A DNA stretch of 64,000 nt from Capitulum mitella (taxonomy: Eukaryota > Arthropoda > Thecostraca > Pollicipedomorpha > Pollicipedidae): positions 9,879,501-9,943,500 of the forward strand of contig CP099848.1 of NCBI GenBank assembly GCA_030062745.1, given 5' to 3'. Each line of letters starts with the position of its first letter. Position 1 is the stretch's first letter. Position numbers and translations under genes: made by a program. Positions 24,313 through 36,959 of this stretch are shown in pieces. Below the pieces are notes generated by a model, which had not been told where the DNA came from, did not search any database, and saw nothing but the letters and a program-made list of their open reading frames with translations.

Positions 24313-27300
24313 CGGGCGGGCGCCGGCGGGAGCTGGCCCCGATTCGGTCCCGGCCGGAATGTGGTCGGCTTGTTTTGGTCGCGCGGCCGGGAAGGTCGAC
24401 TTGTTTTGGTCGGCCGGCCGGGAAGGTCGGCCGGACGGCCGGTCGGCGCCGCTCGGCCTCGGTCAGGGTCACGGCGCCGGGCCGCGCCGTGAGAACGGGC
24501 CCGTGCCAGGCGCCGCGCGGCCGCGTTTGGCAAGACGTTTCCCAAGCGGCCCGGGTCAGGCCTGGCCTCGATTCGACACCAGCTAGCGGCGGGAGGCGGG
24601 GCCACAGGCGACCCTGCGATGCTGGTCACTCTGACACGGCAGGCCGGCACCGACCGACCACGGTCAGCGGCCTTGTCTATTTCGGCCTTCTGCGCAGGAC
24701 GCGAAGTTGTCGTTGCCACGGTGACGTTTGTGAAGGAGGCCTCTCCGCCGACGACTGGTTACTGCGGAGACGCTTTTTTTAGCTGTTTGCGGCCTGCAGT
24801 TGTTTATGTGTCATTCTCGTCGTGGCTCGCCCCGTGCGATCTCGTCAAAGTCAAAAATGTTTTTTTCAGGTTCCCGGCGTTGGGCATGGTCATGAAAATA
24901 AACAACCTTTCTGATACCGGAAGAAACTTGGGTTTACACGCAAAAGATAGAAATATTAGATGTGTAAGACGAGTCCTTGCTCATATAATTTATCACGTGT
25001 GATAATTAGAATTTGGTGAGGCTGCCAGACGCCTTGAACTGCTTGGCAACATCTCGGTTTTTGTCATGTTTGTGGGTTGCAAATAACTGTAAACACGCAA
25101 ATACCCTTTTTCTTTCTTCATAGCATGCACACATGGTGGTCAGTTTTACCATCTTATGCGATACATTACGTAAGACCCGCAGGTTGCACGTGGATGCAAA
25201 TGTGTCGTTACCACAAGTCTGCGTGCACTTTGGCGACGTTACTAAAGGCCTGCGTAACAAACAGGTCGCGGAACGCGCGCAGATCACGCCCCCTGACCAG
25301 GAAACACCGTCACGACAAGGTTACCCGGCGTGACTGCAACTTCTTGGCTGTGTCAGCCGTTCTCTGTCGCCATTTCACACCGTTCCAAGGCTACCAACGC
25401 ACTGCTGGCGTTATTGATAGTATCCTGTTCAGTCTTTTCACACAGAAGCAAAGAATAAAGCTAGGATCTTGCCGAACTCCTGGTCCAATGCACACGACGA
25501 GAAGAGCGTTTATTGTGTGTTTTGGCTCCATGGGCCGAGTCTCAGTGAAAGTGATAGCAGGCTGTCAAATGTACCAACTCCACGTATGATTTTTTTTCTG
25601 ATCGTCATGCCCTTTACGCCACGTCACGCAGGGACGGGCGGCGACGGGACGGGCGGGACGACCGCCCGCCCTCCCTCCTCCCCTCCCCCTCCACCCGGGG
25701 CATGTAAGCGCCTCCGCTGGTTGGTCCGACCACATGCAGCGCAGTCGAGTCTTAGTCACGTCCATTATCGCTGCAATTATTTTTGCCCTTTTAACTGCTG
25801 CGGAAGCATAATAAAACTGCGTCAGAAATGACTAGGCTAATTTGAAATCAACTTTTCTTCTTGCGCGCAGTAACGATGACCGTCAGCCGTTGACGGTTCG
25901 TCCGATTTGTTTCTGTGTCAGCGATCCCATAACATCGTGACAGCGTTGCTATGGTTTCGGAGTCTCACGGTGCGTTGCTAACGGTGGGAGTCGGCGATAC
26001 GGTTCATCCGAAAACAATCTTAACGCTGTAAACGTTGCTGGGATGCCGCTGCCGGGAAGTCACGCACAGAAAGTGGTACCAGAGAAAGCTGCTGGATATG
26101 CGCCGGTGCACGATTCCGCTATTTCCGTCCAGATGGATGCTGCGGTGATGAAATTACGAGTCAGCTTTCGGACGAAACCTCCGCGCCTGTACGCAGCGTA
26201 CCAGAGCACAGAACACCGACATCTGAAATGCCGGTCGTGGAAGCCTGTTTTTGAAGGAAAACAAATCTCCTGAATAGGTCTGACGTTACCCCGAAAATGT
26301 TGAGATGATGGACACCACAACAGAAGCTCATCGAGGATCTTGGCATGGGCTCACCAATATGTGCTACATTTGATCGATCGATGATCTAGCCATATGCCTA
26401 AATTGTGAGTTTATTCAGTTCTTAAACCTTCGCCAGCGAGGCGTCCCAAAAACCCCCTCCTCAGGCTTTCTAGACGTAGTGCAAATTTAAGAAGAACAGA
26501 AAAAGGCAGAATTTTCAGAAGCAGTTGGTACATTATTTTTGGATGCTGCAACACAATTTCAAAATCAGGTCATCTCAGGCTATTGACCCACTTGACCGTT
26601 GAAAAGGGCATGACAAAAAATATCTAAACCCGTGCCAGTGGTTATCAAAAAGAGTCATTGGCAAACGGCAAGGCTACTCGGACAACCCATTCTTTACAAA
26701 ATGCATGTTTTGTATTTTTTTTCATCTGACCTTACCCGAGGTCAACCGTACTGACGTGTTGTTTTTGGTCTTTCTGTCAGTAATTACCCAATACAGGAGA
26801 CCTCTGGATAACAAAAAGCATCCAGAACGTCTAATATGTTTTTTGAATGATACAACATACCGTTTGTGAGAGGTTAGTCATCTGATGGAAGCTGGTTACA
26901 AAGTCGAATGGACGACAAAATAGGCTTGAAATGCATGTCATGATGAGGTATGATGATGTATACTTCACTTCATGCTCGTGAAGGCTTTGAAATGACACGG
27001 CCTATGACCCTGTTACCATAACTTGATATCATTTCAAAGGTCACTTTTCAGTTGGGACACCGTAGAATTTCATGAGACGTTTAGGGAAAGGCATAGGGTT
27101 GATTTCGTATGTTTGCTTTTGTTATTCTGTGAAACAAGTTCATTCGCTTGATCTAGAATGGCCTTGTATAACTGTACTGAACGAGAACGCTTTTTTAGTG
27201 ACGTCAAGCTGTTTTATGATCACAGACATGTTTCAGCACTTCGTTTTGTTCTCTGGCACCATGATTTTTCGAACGAAACAGACATATTTTGCTTGCTATC

Positions 27301-28789
27301 GTCCTTGATCAGACCTGACTTGGCCTGTCCTTTCCATGTCATTCAAGAACATGTTAACATGATTATAGTGATTAAGTGGCGTTTGTGTGACATTCGTACC
27401 TTTACCCGCTTACGAGCACGAATGCTGGAAGAGTTGACCTGAGTTGACCCGATATGACCTTAGATAACATATATTAATCTTTTTTTGATAAAAATCGCCG
27501 TATTTGACCAGACACCCGCAATGCAATTCCAAACACGTATGCCTGAAGTAACTTTGCTTGAGTGCCAGTTTCGGCATAAACCAGTGTTGTATTCTAATGG
27601 TTGTTGAACTGACTTGACATGTCCTGAGGAGTAGAAAATTGCTTTTTGACAGTGGAAAACGTCTCTGACACTTTTCGGGCTGTTCAGTCCTTAAGACCAG
27701 TTTAAAGAACCGCCATATTTGCTTTTATTGCTACAGATTTTGGACGTCATGACATGGCCTTGTCTGACCACCTGATCATACACTACTAAGTCGTAGTCAA
27801 TGAATATTCATTCATTCTTCATAAAATGCGACGAGCTTTCCATGAGTGTCACTTTCATCTCCGTAGCTCTCTTAGTTCTCGAGATTACTGGGGTCTCTTG
27901 GGAACCTCCCTCCCGGTAAGCGAAGGGCGATTCGAACAACCGGAGTCCTTGGTCCCTGGTCCTTCATCCTTTTTTAGTAGACTTCTTGATCATTGGCTTT
28001 AGATTGCTGGATAAGATTATCATTATTTTGTTATTATTTCATTATTATTTTTTATTATTTATTATTTTTATTGTTATTTTTATTTATTATTTTTTTCATT
28101 TTTTCGACAAGCTATTTTTTGTTCCTTTATGTGAAGGAAAACAGAATATGTAAAGTGATGGAGTATGCTGAGGCAGTGAACACTGTTAACTCTTATCCTA
28201 AGACGAAGAACTTTTAACTATAGGTTTTGGCAGGGACTTATACCACAACCTATCAGTATCGTACCTTGAGAAAGGAAACTCATGGCCACTTCAGACTAAA
28301 GAGAGGCCCGTGCGTCATAACGGGTTAAGTGGCCCGTGCGCCAAGTGTGCATCAAATCTGCGCCACGTTTCAGGAAACTCGTAGTTCAGCAGTTCACGTG
28401 GCGCTTCCGTCTTGCTGCGCGGACCATGTGCACTACACCGCTGGTCACCCGCAAAACAGAGCGCTGATCATTGTCACAAACGAGAGCGAGGTCAGCGCTG
28501 TCGTCAAACCGACAGCTCGGAGCTGGCTTCCTGGATGCCGACCAGTTTATTTGATTGCTTTGTCGTGGGGCATGGCAACACGCCTCCGGCCACGACCAGC
28601 AGGATTATTCGGGACAAGGTCACGTCGGCTCCGAGCGGAGAGCTGTTTGCCACCCTGCAACATCGCAGAACCAGAACATACCAGCACGCGGACGTGTCGG
28701 GATTCCTGGCGCACGTGGCAACGCTTGTCTCCGGTCGCTGGTTGTTGTGACCGACAGTGGCTGACGGCTTTCAGGCGGTTGCCGTTCCA
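24313..28789. other. intergenic, no gene recognised
   Basis: A GC-rich island (about 24320-24620) rich in CGGCCGG words is followed by AT-richer DNA. The stretch 26420-27480 is repeat-like with TGACCT/AGGTCA hexamers and starts near TTAA at 26422 with a CCCCCTCCTCAGG block resembling the other TTAA elements. A run of ATT/TTTATT simple sequence lies at 28016-28105. No promoter of lipase A (TATA or initiator) could be identified immediately upstream of 28790. Confidence 0.4.
27435..27460 (-). promoter_or_regulatory. three half-sites in DR4 spacing
   Basis: TGACCT, TGACCC and TGACCT follow each other with exactly four bases between them, so on the minus strand they form two overlapping DR4 pairs. 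They lie in repeat-like DNA about 1.3 kb upstream of lipase A. Relevance to that gene is speculative. Confidence 0.35.
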
Positions 28790-28919
28790 ATGGTGGCGGC
28801 GGGATTCTTCAGTCTTCTTCTGCTTTATGGCCTGGCGCTGACCTCCGTGACCGTCTCTCGGGCGCACTTCTTCCGCGTGAGGCCCAGGACGCTGCAGCTG
28901 GGGGACAATGAAACGACGG
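28790..28919 (+). CDS. lipase A exon 1: signal peptide
   Basis: ATG at 28790 is followed by a hydrophobic stretch ([18 protein letters not shown]) and a short pro-like segment. The donor is GTGAG at 28920 in phase 1, matching the two leading bases of exon 2. Confidence 0.75.
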
Positions 28920-31900
28920 GTGAGAGCTCGCCGGCCCCTGATGTGGCGGAACCCGCGGTTTTCGCGTCGATCGCACGACGTGAGTGCGGAGAAAGAAGTC
29001 GGATAACGGTAGTCATAAAGCTGGGGACAAATGCTCAGTCATTTCCCGCCATTGAATAGTTTTATTGTTCACCATTAAATGTATCTGCAGCGTGAACGGC
29101 AGCTTTTGAACTGTTAACAGTAACGGGATCGAAATAAACTCAGCCACAAACACATGAACGAGTATCGTGATGACACCGCCCCCGTCTTCCCCGTCGACGG
29201 GTCGAGAAACCACGACGCTATCGCCTTCTGAATACACTGTCTCATCTGGAGTTCCATCGGTGGAAAGAATTCTGAAACGATGAATAACTAGTTCGCGATT
29301 TATCTGTGCGCGTGCGCGTGTGTGTCTGTGTACATCGGAAAGTGATAACGTCGGAATGGAGTAGCCTTTACAACGCACCAGGCAAAACGACACGCCAACC
29401 GTTCTCTGTCCGGCCTGCTGACAACGCGGAGTCATTTCAGCGCTGGTCAAGCAATGCTACGGGGTCTACGGCTGCTTCGCCATCACCAAGGAGTGGGTGT
29501 CGTTCTCGCGGCCGATCAGCGTGCTGCCGCAGTCACCCAAGGTGATCAACGTCAGGTTCTGTCTCTACACGACCAGCAACCCCACCGAATGTGAGGTAAG
29601 CGGAGAACTTAGACGTGATTTACTGGAACTACCGTCACGCTGCTGATGTGTGGGGTGGGCGAACGGTTTCCGTAAAGCCAGGACGGGTCACATTTGGAAA
29701 TGTAATCTGATCGACGGCTAGAACGTGAAAGTTATTAGCGGCCCGTGGGAACCAGCAGAGAAGCGCGACTTGGAGGCAGCTGGACCATCGCTCATTTATT
29801 GGCCAACGGCCAAAACGACAGAGGGGTTTCGGGTGTCCGTCTTGTGGCCGGCAAGGTCGTGTTACGACTGACGTGATCCCGCCAAAACACGACCACTCAC
29901 CCAAGGGAAAGTCCGGGTGACATGTCGCCGCGTGGGAGGAGAACGCAACAAACAGCGTCGGGTCTGCCTTTTCACTTGAAGAAAATTGCTTAATTGCGGT
30001 CATTACGGCTGGCTCTTAGATTATTATAATTGAAAAATGTACTATAGAAAAATGGCGGTGTTTGCCTTCGCCTTTGCGGTTATCACCCAGTTCGCGTTTT
30101 GTCGAGGGAAAAAGAAACACGAGCAGAGGAAAATGAAATGTAACAAGACCGTTTCGGGCTGCAGTCTCGCACCATCCACGGCAGCTAGTCCACTGTTTAT
30201 TACCCCAGCCGCACTGCTTCTACGCTGCCGGGGAGGCCAGGTTGACGGGCTGAACGCCACGTCCTTAACAGACTGAGCGCGGCGAACCGCCTGTCCGTCA
30301 CGCCGCCGCCGTCTCCATGGCAACGAGGTGTTTTCCAGCCATTTACCGAGCCGTCCGCACGGTCGGCGCCGACGAGCGGCCCGGACGCGAGGCTGGACAT
30401 GGCGTTCCGTTCCGTTCCGTTCCGTTTCGCCGGGTGCTATCCGCCGGTGGTCGCAACCGGCTGCTTGGTAGAAACCGGCGGGCTTTGAATCGAGAAGACG
30501 TTGTCGGGATGTTAGCGGCGGGTAGCCCGTTTCTCCCGACAGCTGCTCTGCGTGAGACGAACAATGGAATAGAACAGGAATGCATGTAACGCGCACCTGA
30601 CGGCCAAAGCAGAGCAATCCTGTTGCTTTCCACGGAGACGTAGTGGATCTCCTCGTCATCTTACATGGATGCACCTCAGGGATCCTAATGTTTTCCTGTT
30701 CCTTCTGTCACACTGCCAGAAACAGAAAATGAGCACTTCTGTACGCGCACTAAAGGAAAAAGCGTTGACCAAAAGTTTGCATTTACGAAGAGGAAAATGT
30801 CTATCGGAGGGTGTTTGTTTATGTGACCATTCCTATCCAGTCCGCGAATGTTCAACGACAGTCTCTCATATGACCGTATGCATATTCGTGCCTGAATGTT
30901 GAGCGAATGAAGTGCATTCTTATCAGCCCGGCCATTTCTTTCCAGCGCATGGACGACCGGCGCATCTCATCGATTACCTCGTCGTCGTTCATGGCCGGAA
31001 GGCCAGTCAAGTTTCTCGTCCACGGCTACCTTGACTCGGGGGAGAAGCGCTGGATCAAGGTAAGTTCGCCACTGACTCTCTGAGTGTCTTTCAAGGCTCG
31101 CCTTCCCATGAAGAGCCCTTGCCCTCTGTCATCGGCACCGTGGCGAGGCTGGCCAACATTATCGTTTCCTTCCCCTCTGCGTGACTAGTGGTTTGCCTAT
31201 GCTACGTTGTTAGGGCCAAGTCAGAGCTGTGAATAAACCACAACGGCGGTTTTGGTCCCTTCCCCTGTCACCGTGTTGAAGGCTGAGTGCTCTTTCTCGG
31301 TTGTCGTTGAAGAAAATGGTGGCCGAACTGCTCGAGCACAAGGAGATGAACGTGCTGGTGGTGGACTGGGTGGGCGGCTCGGGCCCGCCCTACACCCAGG
31401 CGGTGGCCAACATCCGACTGGTCGGAGCCGTGGTGGGCAACTTCATTCGTCTGCTGAAGGCGAGTCTGCGTCTGGTCTGAAGCCAGCGGCGTCATGGGTG
31501 AAATGATATAAAACGCTTAACATCAGAAACAAGGCGCGTTCCAGCAATCTGTAATGCCCGACGTTGCCTCCTGCTAACGTTTGTGCGTGGTTTTACATCT
31601 CATAAAAGCTATGCGATGTCGCTAACGCGATGCCGCGGCCCGCAGAAGCTGTACGGAACCTCACCTCAGCACGTGCACATCATCGGCCACAGTCTGGGCG
31701 CCCACCTGGCCGGCTACGCGGGCGATTTCCTCAGCCAGCGGAAGATGCGGTTGGGCAGGATCACGGGCCTGGACCCGGCAGAGCCGCATTTTGAGAACAC
31801 GGACCGCGTGGTCCGGCTGGACCCCTCCGACGCGGCCTTCGTCGACGTCATACACACCGACAGCGGACCGCTCATCTCAGGAGGTACGTATAGTGACGTC

Positions 31901-34900
31901 ATACACACCGACAGCGGACGATTCCTCTCAGGAGGTACATATAGTAACGTCATACACACCGTCAGCGGACGTTTCATCTCGGGAGGACATATAGTGACCT
32001 CATACACACCGACAGCGGACCACTCATCTCAGAAGATACATTTCCCTGGAAATTAATGGAACGGTAGTGTTAAGTATCATTGTGGAGCTGCATGGAGTGC
32101 AGATGATCTCCTCGCTTTATTTTATTTATTATATTCCTCGCTTTATCTTTATTTGATTTCCGATTACTTACCCTATCAGGTAAGTAACTGATGGACTAAA
32201 AAGAAAACATGAATGTGCCGTCTGTCTCTAATGTTGTCAGTGACGTCTCCAGCTTGATGACGTCATATGTTTGTGCAGGTTTAGGACTTCTCCAGCCTAT
32301 TGGTCACATGGATTTCTTCCCAAACGGTGGCAAGAAGCAGCCAGGCTGCGGGACCAGTGTATTCGACGCCATCAAGAAGGAAGAAGGCAGTCTGATCTAC
32401 GGTGAGCTTGACGTCTGCCAACACACGGCCAATACCAGATTATGTGCTCAGAAGCAAAAGATCCGAGCGACCTCGTGTTGTGTCTGGACGGGTATGTAGA
32501 GATGCAGCCGGGATTTCTTTCAAAAATGGGGGACATACCCTACCCATAAACAGCGGTGTAGCATAGATCATCCGGGTAAGTGGATGGCACCAAACTTAAA
32601 CACCTAACAATGTCGGCGAGGAGGCGTACTTCTACGTTTTGAAGAAACGTTGCGGCTAAGATCTATGAGATGGTGTCATAGGGCAAGAAGCTAATGCGAT
32701 TTTTTTGACAGTGAACATTGTGAATAAAAAGAGAGGGGCTTCAGATGCGTTTGTTTTCCTTGGCTATGTTTCCGTGTAGATATCCTGGAAAAGGGGATTA
32801 AAGATAATTGAAACGGAAGGTCATTCCCTATTAAACGTCATGAACATGACGAAAGAAAACATCCATGTTCTCAAGTTCCGTCTTTTTACGTCATTGACTC
32901 TAGATCATCTGCAATCTTGTATTGTATTGTGGCCAATGGGCGTACCTGACCGGGCCGGATTAGTTTTCCATGGAAACATTTTCCTTAAAGATCACTTGAA
33001 GATGTACCCAACTTGATACGTACATTTGATCATTGCCCACTCCTTGTTATGAATGGTGATTACGCCATTGTTTTTTTAAGAAAAAAGGTATGCACAACGA
33101 TGCTTTAATGTAAGATGAGGTTCCTTCGCGATACTACATCACATTTGCGTAATGAGGGTCAAGTTCGTTACATTTCCGGTATGTCTCCACCGCAGGACTG
33201 CGCCGGTTCATCGGCTGCAATCACCTCCGGGCCTACGAGTTCTTCACCGAGTCCATCAACAGCCCTTGCGCCTTCATGGCGATGGAGTGCGACACGTGGG
33301 TGAAGTTGCGGCGACTCGCTGAAAGCCGCCAGGTCCCAGGGGGTCGCGTTCCGTAGCGTCTCGATCGCTCCGTCTGTGTATTCAGTACGGTCAGCCGTTT
33401 TTGTCCAACCCTCCGTGATGTGTTTGCTGATTTTAGTCGGCGAATCCGGCCCGCAGCTGTTCGTGACCTTTCGGGAAAGGCACAGATGCCTTAGCGATAC
33501 GAAACACAATTCTAGTAACATAGCCAGGATGGCTCCTCCTTGTTTCTCGCATCACTTCAGTGCGATTCGATATGGGTTATGGACCAGACTGCCGTCATTC
33601 AATTGGAAACAATCCCTCTCATGAAGTTCGATGCGCTGAGTGAAGTGAACCTGATGGGAACCCACCCCTTGTTGAATGACTGCGCGGTCATACGTACTAT
33701 GTATATTTGACTCTGACCGAGAAACCTTTCACGTTGTCGAATTTGTCCCTACGGTAGTTTGATGTTTGTTACTTCTAATCGTTTTTAAAAATTACGCCGT
33801 AATGCATCCCCGATCGGTCCATCCTTCGATAGTTTTACCACTTCTCATCACGTCGCCCAACTTGCAGCAGCCAACACCCCTCCCCGTCGTCCGGTCTCCA
33901 CTGCGACCAGTCACCACCGTCCCTGACCGCTCTCGCCGCCGCCAGTTACGACCACTTCAGCGGCGGCCTGTGTGCGTCCTGCTCAGCTGACCAGGGCAAC
34001 TGCCACCGGCTCGGCTACCACGCCGACAAGCACCTGACGCCGGCCGACCTCGACAAGATGCACCTGCTGAGCCAGGTGCCGACGGACCCATTCGCCATCC
34101 CGCCCGACGGCCGCTCCTTCTACCTGATGACCGGCAACGACGCGCCATTCTGCCGTGAGTGGCGGGAGGCCCGGGCTGGTCGCGGGGGGAGGGGGGGAGG
34201 GGGCGGCACGCTGTGAGGCTTAAGATGTCTGGGATGGCTCCGTTGGGCTTTGAACGGCGAGGTTAGGTGTTACTGGATTGTGTAACGTGCCATCCCTTGG
34301 GTTATATATCCAGGGCTATTGTCAAAGTAGTTTAATGAGAAATTGTTAAGTTCAATGACAAATTGTTATGGGTAGTCACTGTTGGTCGGTTTTTGCGTAA
34401 TATGATGTTCGTGGCCTTCGGGAACTGCTATTACAGTGAATGATGCAAAAGTTTGGCTCACATTTTCTTAAAAAAAAAACATCCCCTGCCTCAGATGACG
34501 CCAGATGTGTTGGTGACATCATGGCGACCTTTGACGCAGGTCGGCACTTCCGGGTGACCATTTTCCTGTCGGACATCCCGGCGGCGGTCCGCCACGGCGG
34601 CGACATGGGCACCTTCCGCATCAGGTTCCACAGCGCCACGAACGTCACCGACTGGCACCGGCTCAGCGACAGGTGAGGCGACCGGCCAGCGCCTGCCGTC
34701 AAAGGTGTCCAGCCCGGACAGGAGATGTTGGCTTCAGTCAGTCGAGAGCACAGGGTGGCAGGACGAGTGCAGTCATATCTTCCATGATGATGATGATGGT
34801 GACTGCTGATGGCACGACATTGGTCATCCGTTCATTCGTCCAACCGGAAGAACATGCCGATCGGCCTTAGTTTTCATGCACGGTGATGTAGGACGTCGTA

Positions 34901-36928
34901 AGTCATCTGCATATTTCGCTTTCACGGGTGTGGGAACATTTTTTAAAGCTGCTTGGGCCGGATCCATTTGAGGCTGTTTTTTGTGGAACATCGTAAGGCC
35001 AATGTTACAATTTGCCAAACATGCAAGGGTGTCTGTTCAGTTGCGTATTACATCCATGATCACTGTGGATGAACAAAGTTTTTGACAATGAGTCTTTTAC
35101 CTTTAAAACCTATGTAAGACTCCACTACTGATTAACTGTTTCGCAGACAATATCTCATTATTTGGGTGGTATCAGCTCGAACTTATTCCAAATCTTAACT
35201 TTGGCCGCTGAGAAAGTTTAAGCCATGTTTGGCAAAGGCAACCGTGGAAACCATGGTCGCCGCGGAAAAAATCGAAGGCTTCGGACAATCATATAACATG
35301 GCATTTCGTAACCATAAACCAGTCGTGGCCAGGCGGGAATGGCATAGGTTCGAACGATGGTAGTCCCTGTCGCAGTCGCCAGCGCCCGATCACGAGGTCA
35401 CGTGACGGTGTCCGGCTGTTGCAGCGACATCTTCTTCGAGCCCGGCCAGAAGTACTCCCACATCAGTCCGGTGTCTTTCTCCGGAGAGCCGGTCGCCATC
35501 GACCTCGAGTGGAGCTACTCATCGTCTGTGCTGAACCCGCTCACCTGGCGCCTTCTCTCCCAGCCGATGATCCACGTGAACCGCGTGGTGGCCGTCAGCA
35601 TGGAGTCCCGGAAAAGGTCAGAATCGCACGGGGGACTCACGTGAACCGCGTGGTGGCCGTACGTATGGAGTCCGGGAACCGGTCAGACTTATGCAGATGA
35701 TTCGGTTCACGTCATCCATTTGGGGTCCTCAGCCTAGAGGCCCCGAAGAAGTTAGACTGCGAGGGCGTGCGCTGGTGAAAAGGAACGGCGTTTTTTTGGG
35801 CCATTCGGGGAGCTGGTGTCTTTTGGGCCATTTTGAAGTGTTTTGGGACCTGATGGGCATGTTTTGAGTATGTTCATGTGGATGTCAAGGTCAGCTGTTG
35901 TAGCCTGCATGGATGTGACCATGCGCTTTTCAGCCATGGGCGACAAGGGATGAAAAACGAAGAAATGAGGAGATTGGGAAGTAGGCTGAGGCCTTGCGGA
36001 AGCGTAGAAGGTCAAACAGGTTCAACGTGATGGGTTACAGTTGGCGTGAAAGTGCTGTTATCAACGCAAAGGTGGTAATTAGAATAAACTGCGTTTTTCG
36101 TCAGGTGTCGAATTTTTTTATCACTGTGACACAACAGTAGTCATTCATAACAACCCAGTTATTTTTCATTCTGTCATACGCTCCGTTTCTAGTGTTTTTT
36201 TTCATAAAATAACCGTAACCCGATGACATGTTAATAACACAACACCCTTTGGTTTGTTAAAGAGCTTTCATGGTAATTCTGTCAAACAGATCAACATTCG
36301 GATGACAGTGGTTCTGCGAGTTAGTTGAAAAAAAAATTATTAAGACCTCTGCGTAGGTATAGCAGGGAACAAACCCGCCATAGTAACACATGCTGCTAAG
36401 GAATGTCGTAAAGCGCTGATCGACCTGTCTGACCATCAAATGTTTATACTAACGAATTGATCATGTTAGTAATCTAACCATTTTTAGCCACGTTTTAACC
36501 ATAAACCATTTTGTTTGCCGTATATGAGATAAAAGACCATGAAACATTTTCAGCGATAAGATTACGAAGGAATGCTGTGTCCACGGGCGTCCTACACGCC
36601 AGAGCTCATGATGAATCCTTACATAAGTTCCTCTGCGACGTTGCTCTGATTTCGTGGCAGCCAGGCTGCGGCCGTCACTCCGTCCCCTTGCCGTTGTCGG
36701 TCGGCACATCCCACCACCTGGTCGGTGCCCTCAGGTACGTGTTCTGCGGAGAGGACCTGCCGCTGAAGTCCGGCCGGCCGGCGCGGCTGCGCTTCAACCC
36801 GCGCTGTCGGCAGCAACGGCCGCCCGGCGCCGGCTCACTGTTCGCCTCGCTGGCCAACATCGACCTGGTGGGCACCGTCGGCAGCAGTTTCTCCGAGCTG
36901 GTCGACTCGGAGGCCAACGTCATCCCGA

Positions 36929-36959
<31 letters not shown>

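Noticed and set aside
30042-30674. 210-codon minus-strand frame inside lipase A intron 2
   Set aside because: No motif, no splice or promoter support; lies in a GC-rich intronic stretch.
33296-33302. Alternative donor for lipase A exon 7 at TGG-GTGAAG
   Set aside because: Phase 0 would not match the exon 8 acceptor; the GTGGGT donor at 33296 gives exact alignment with lipase B.
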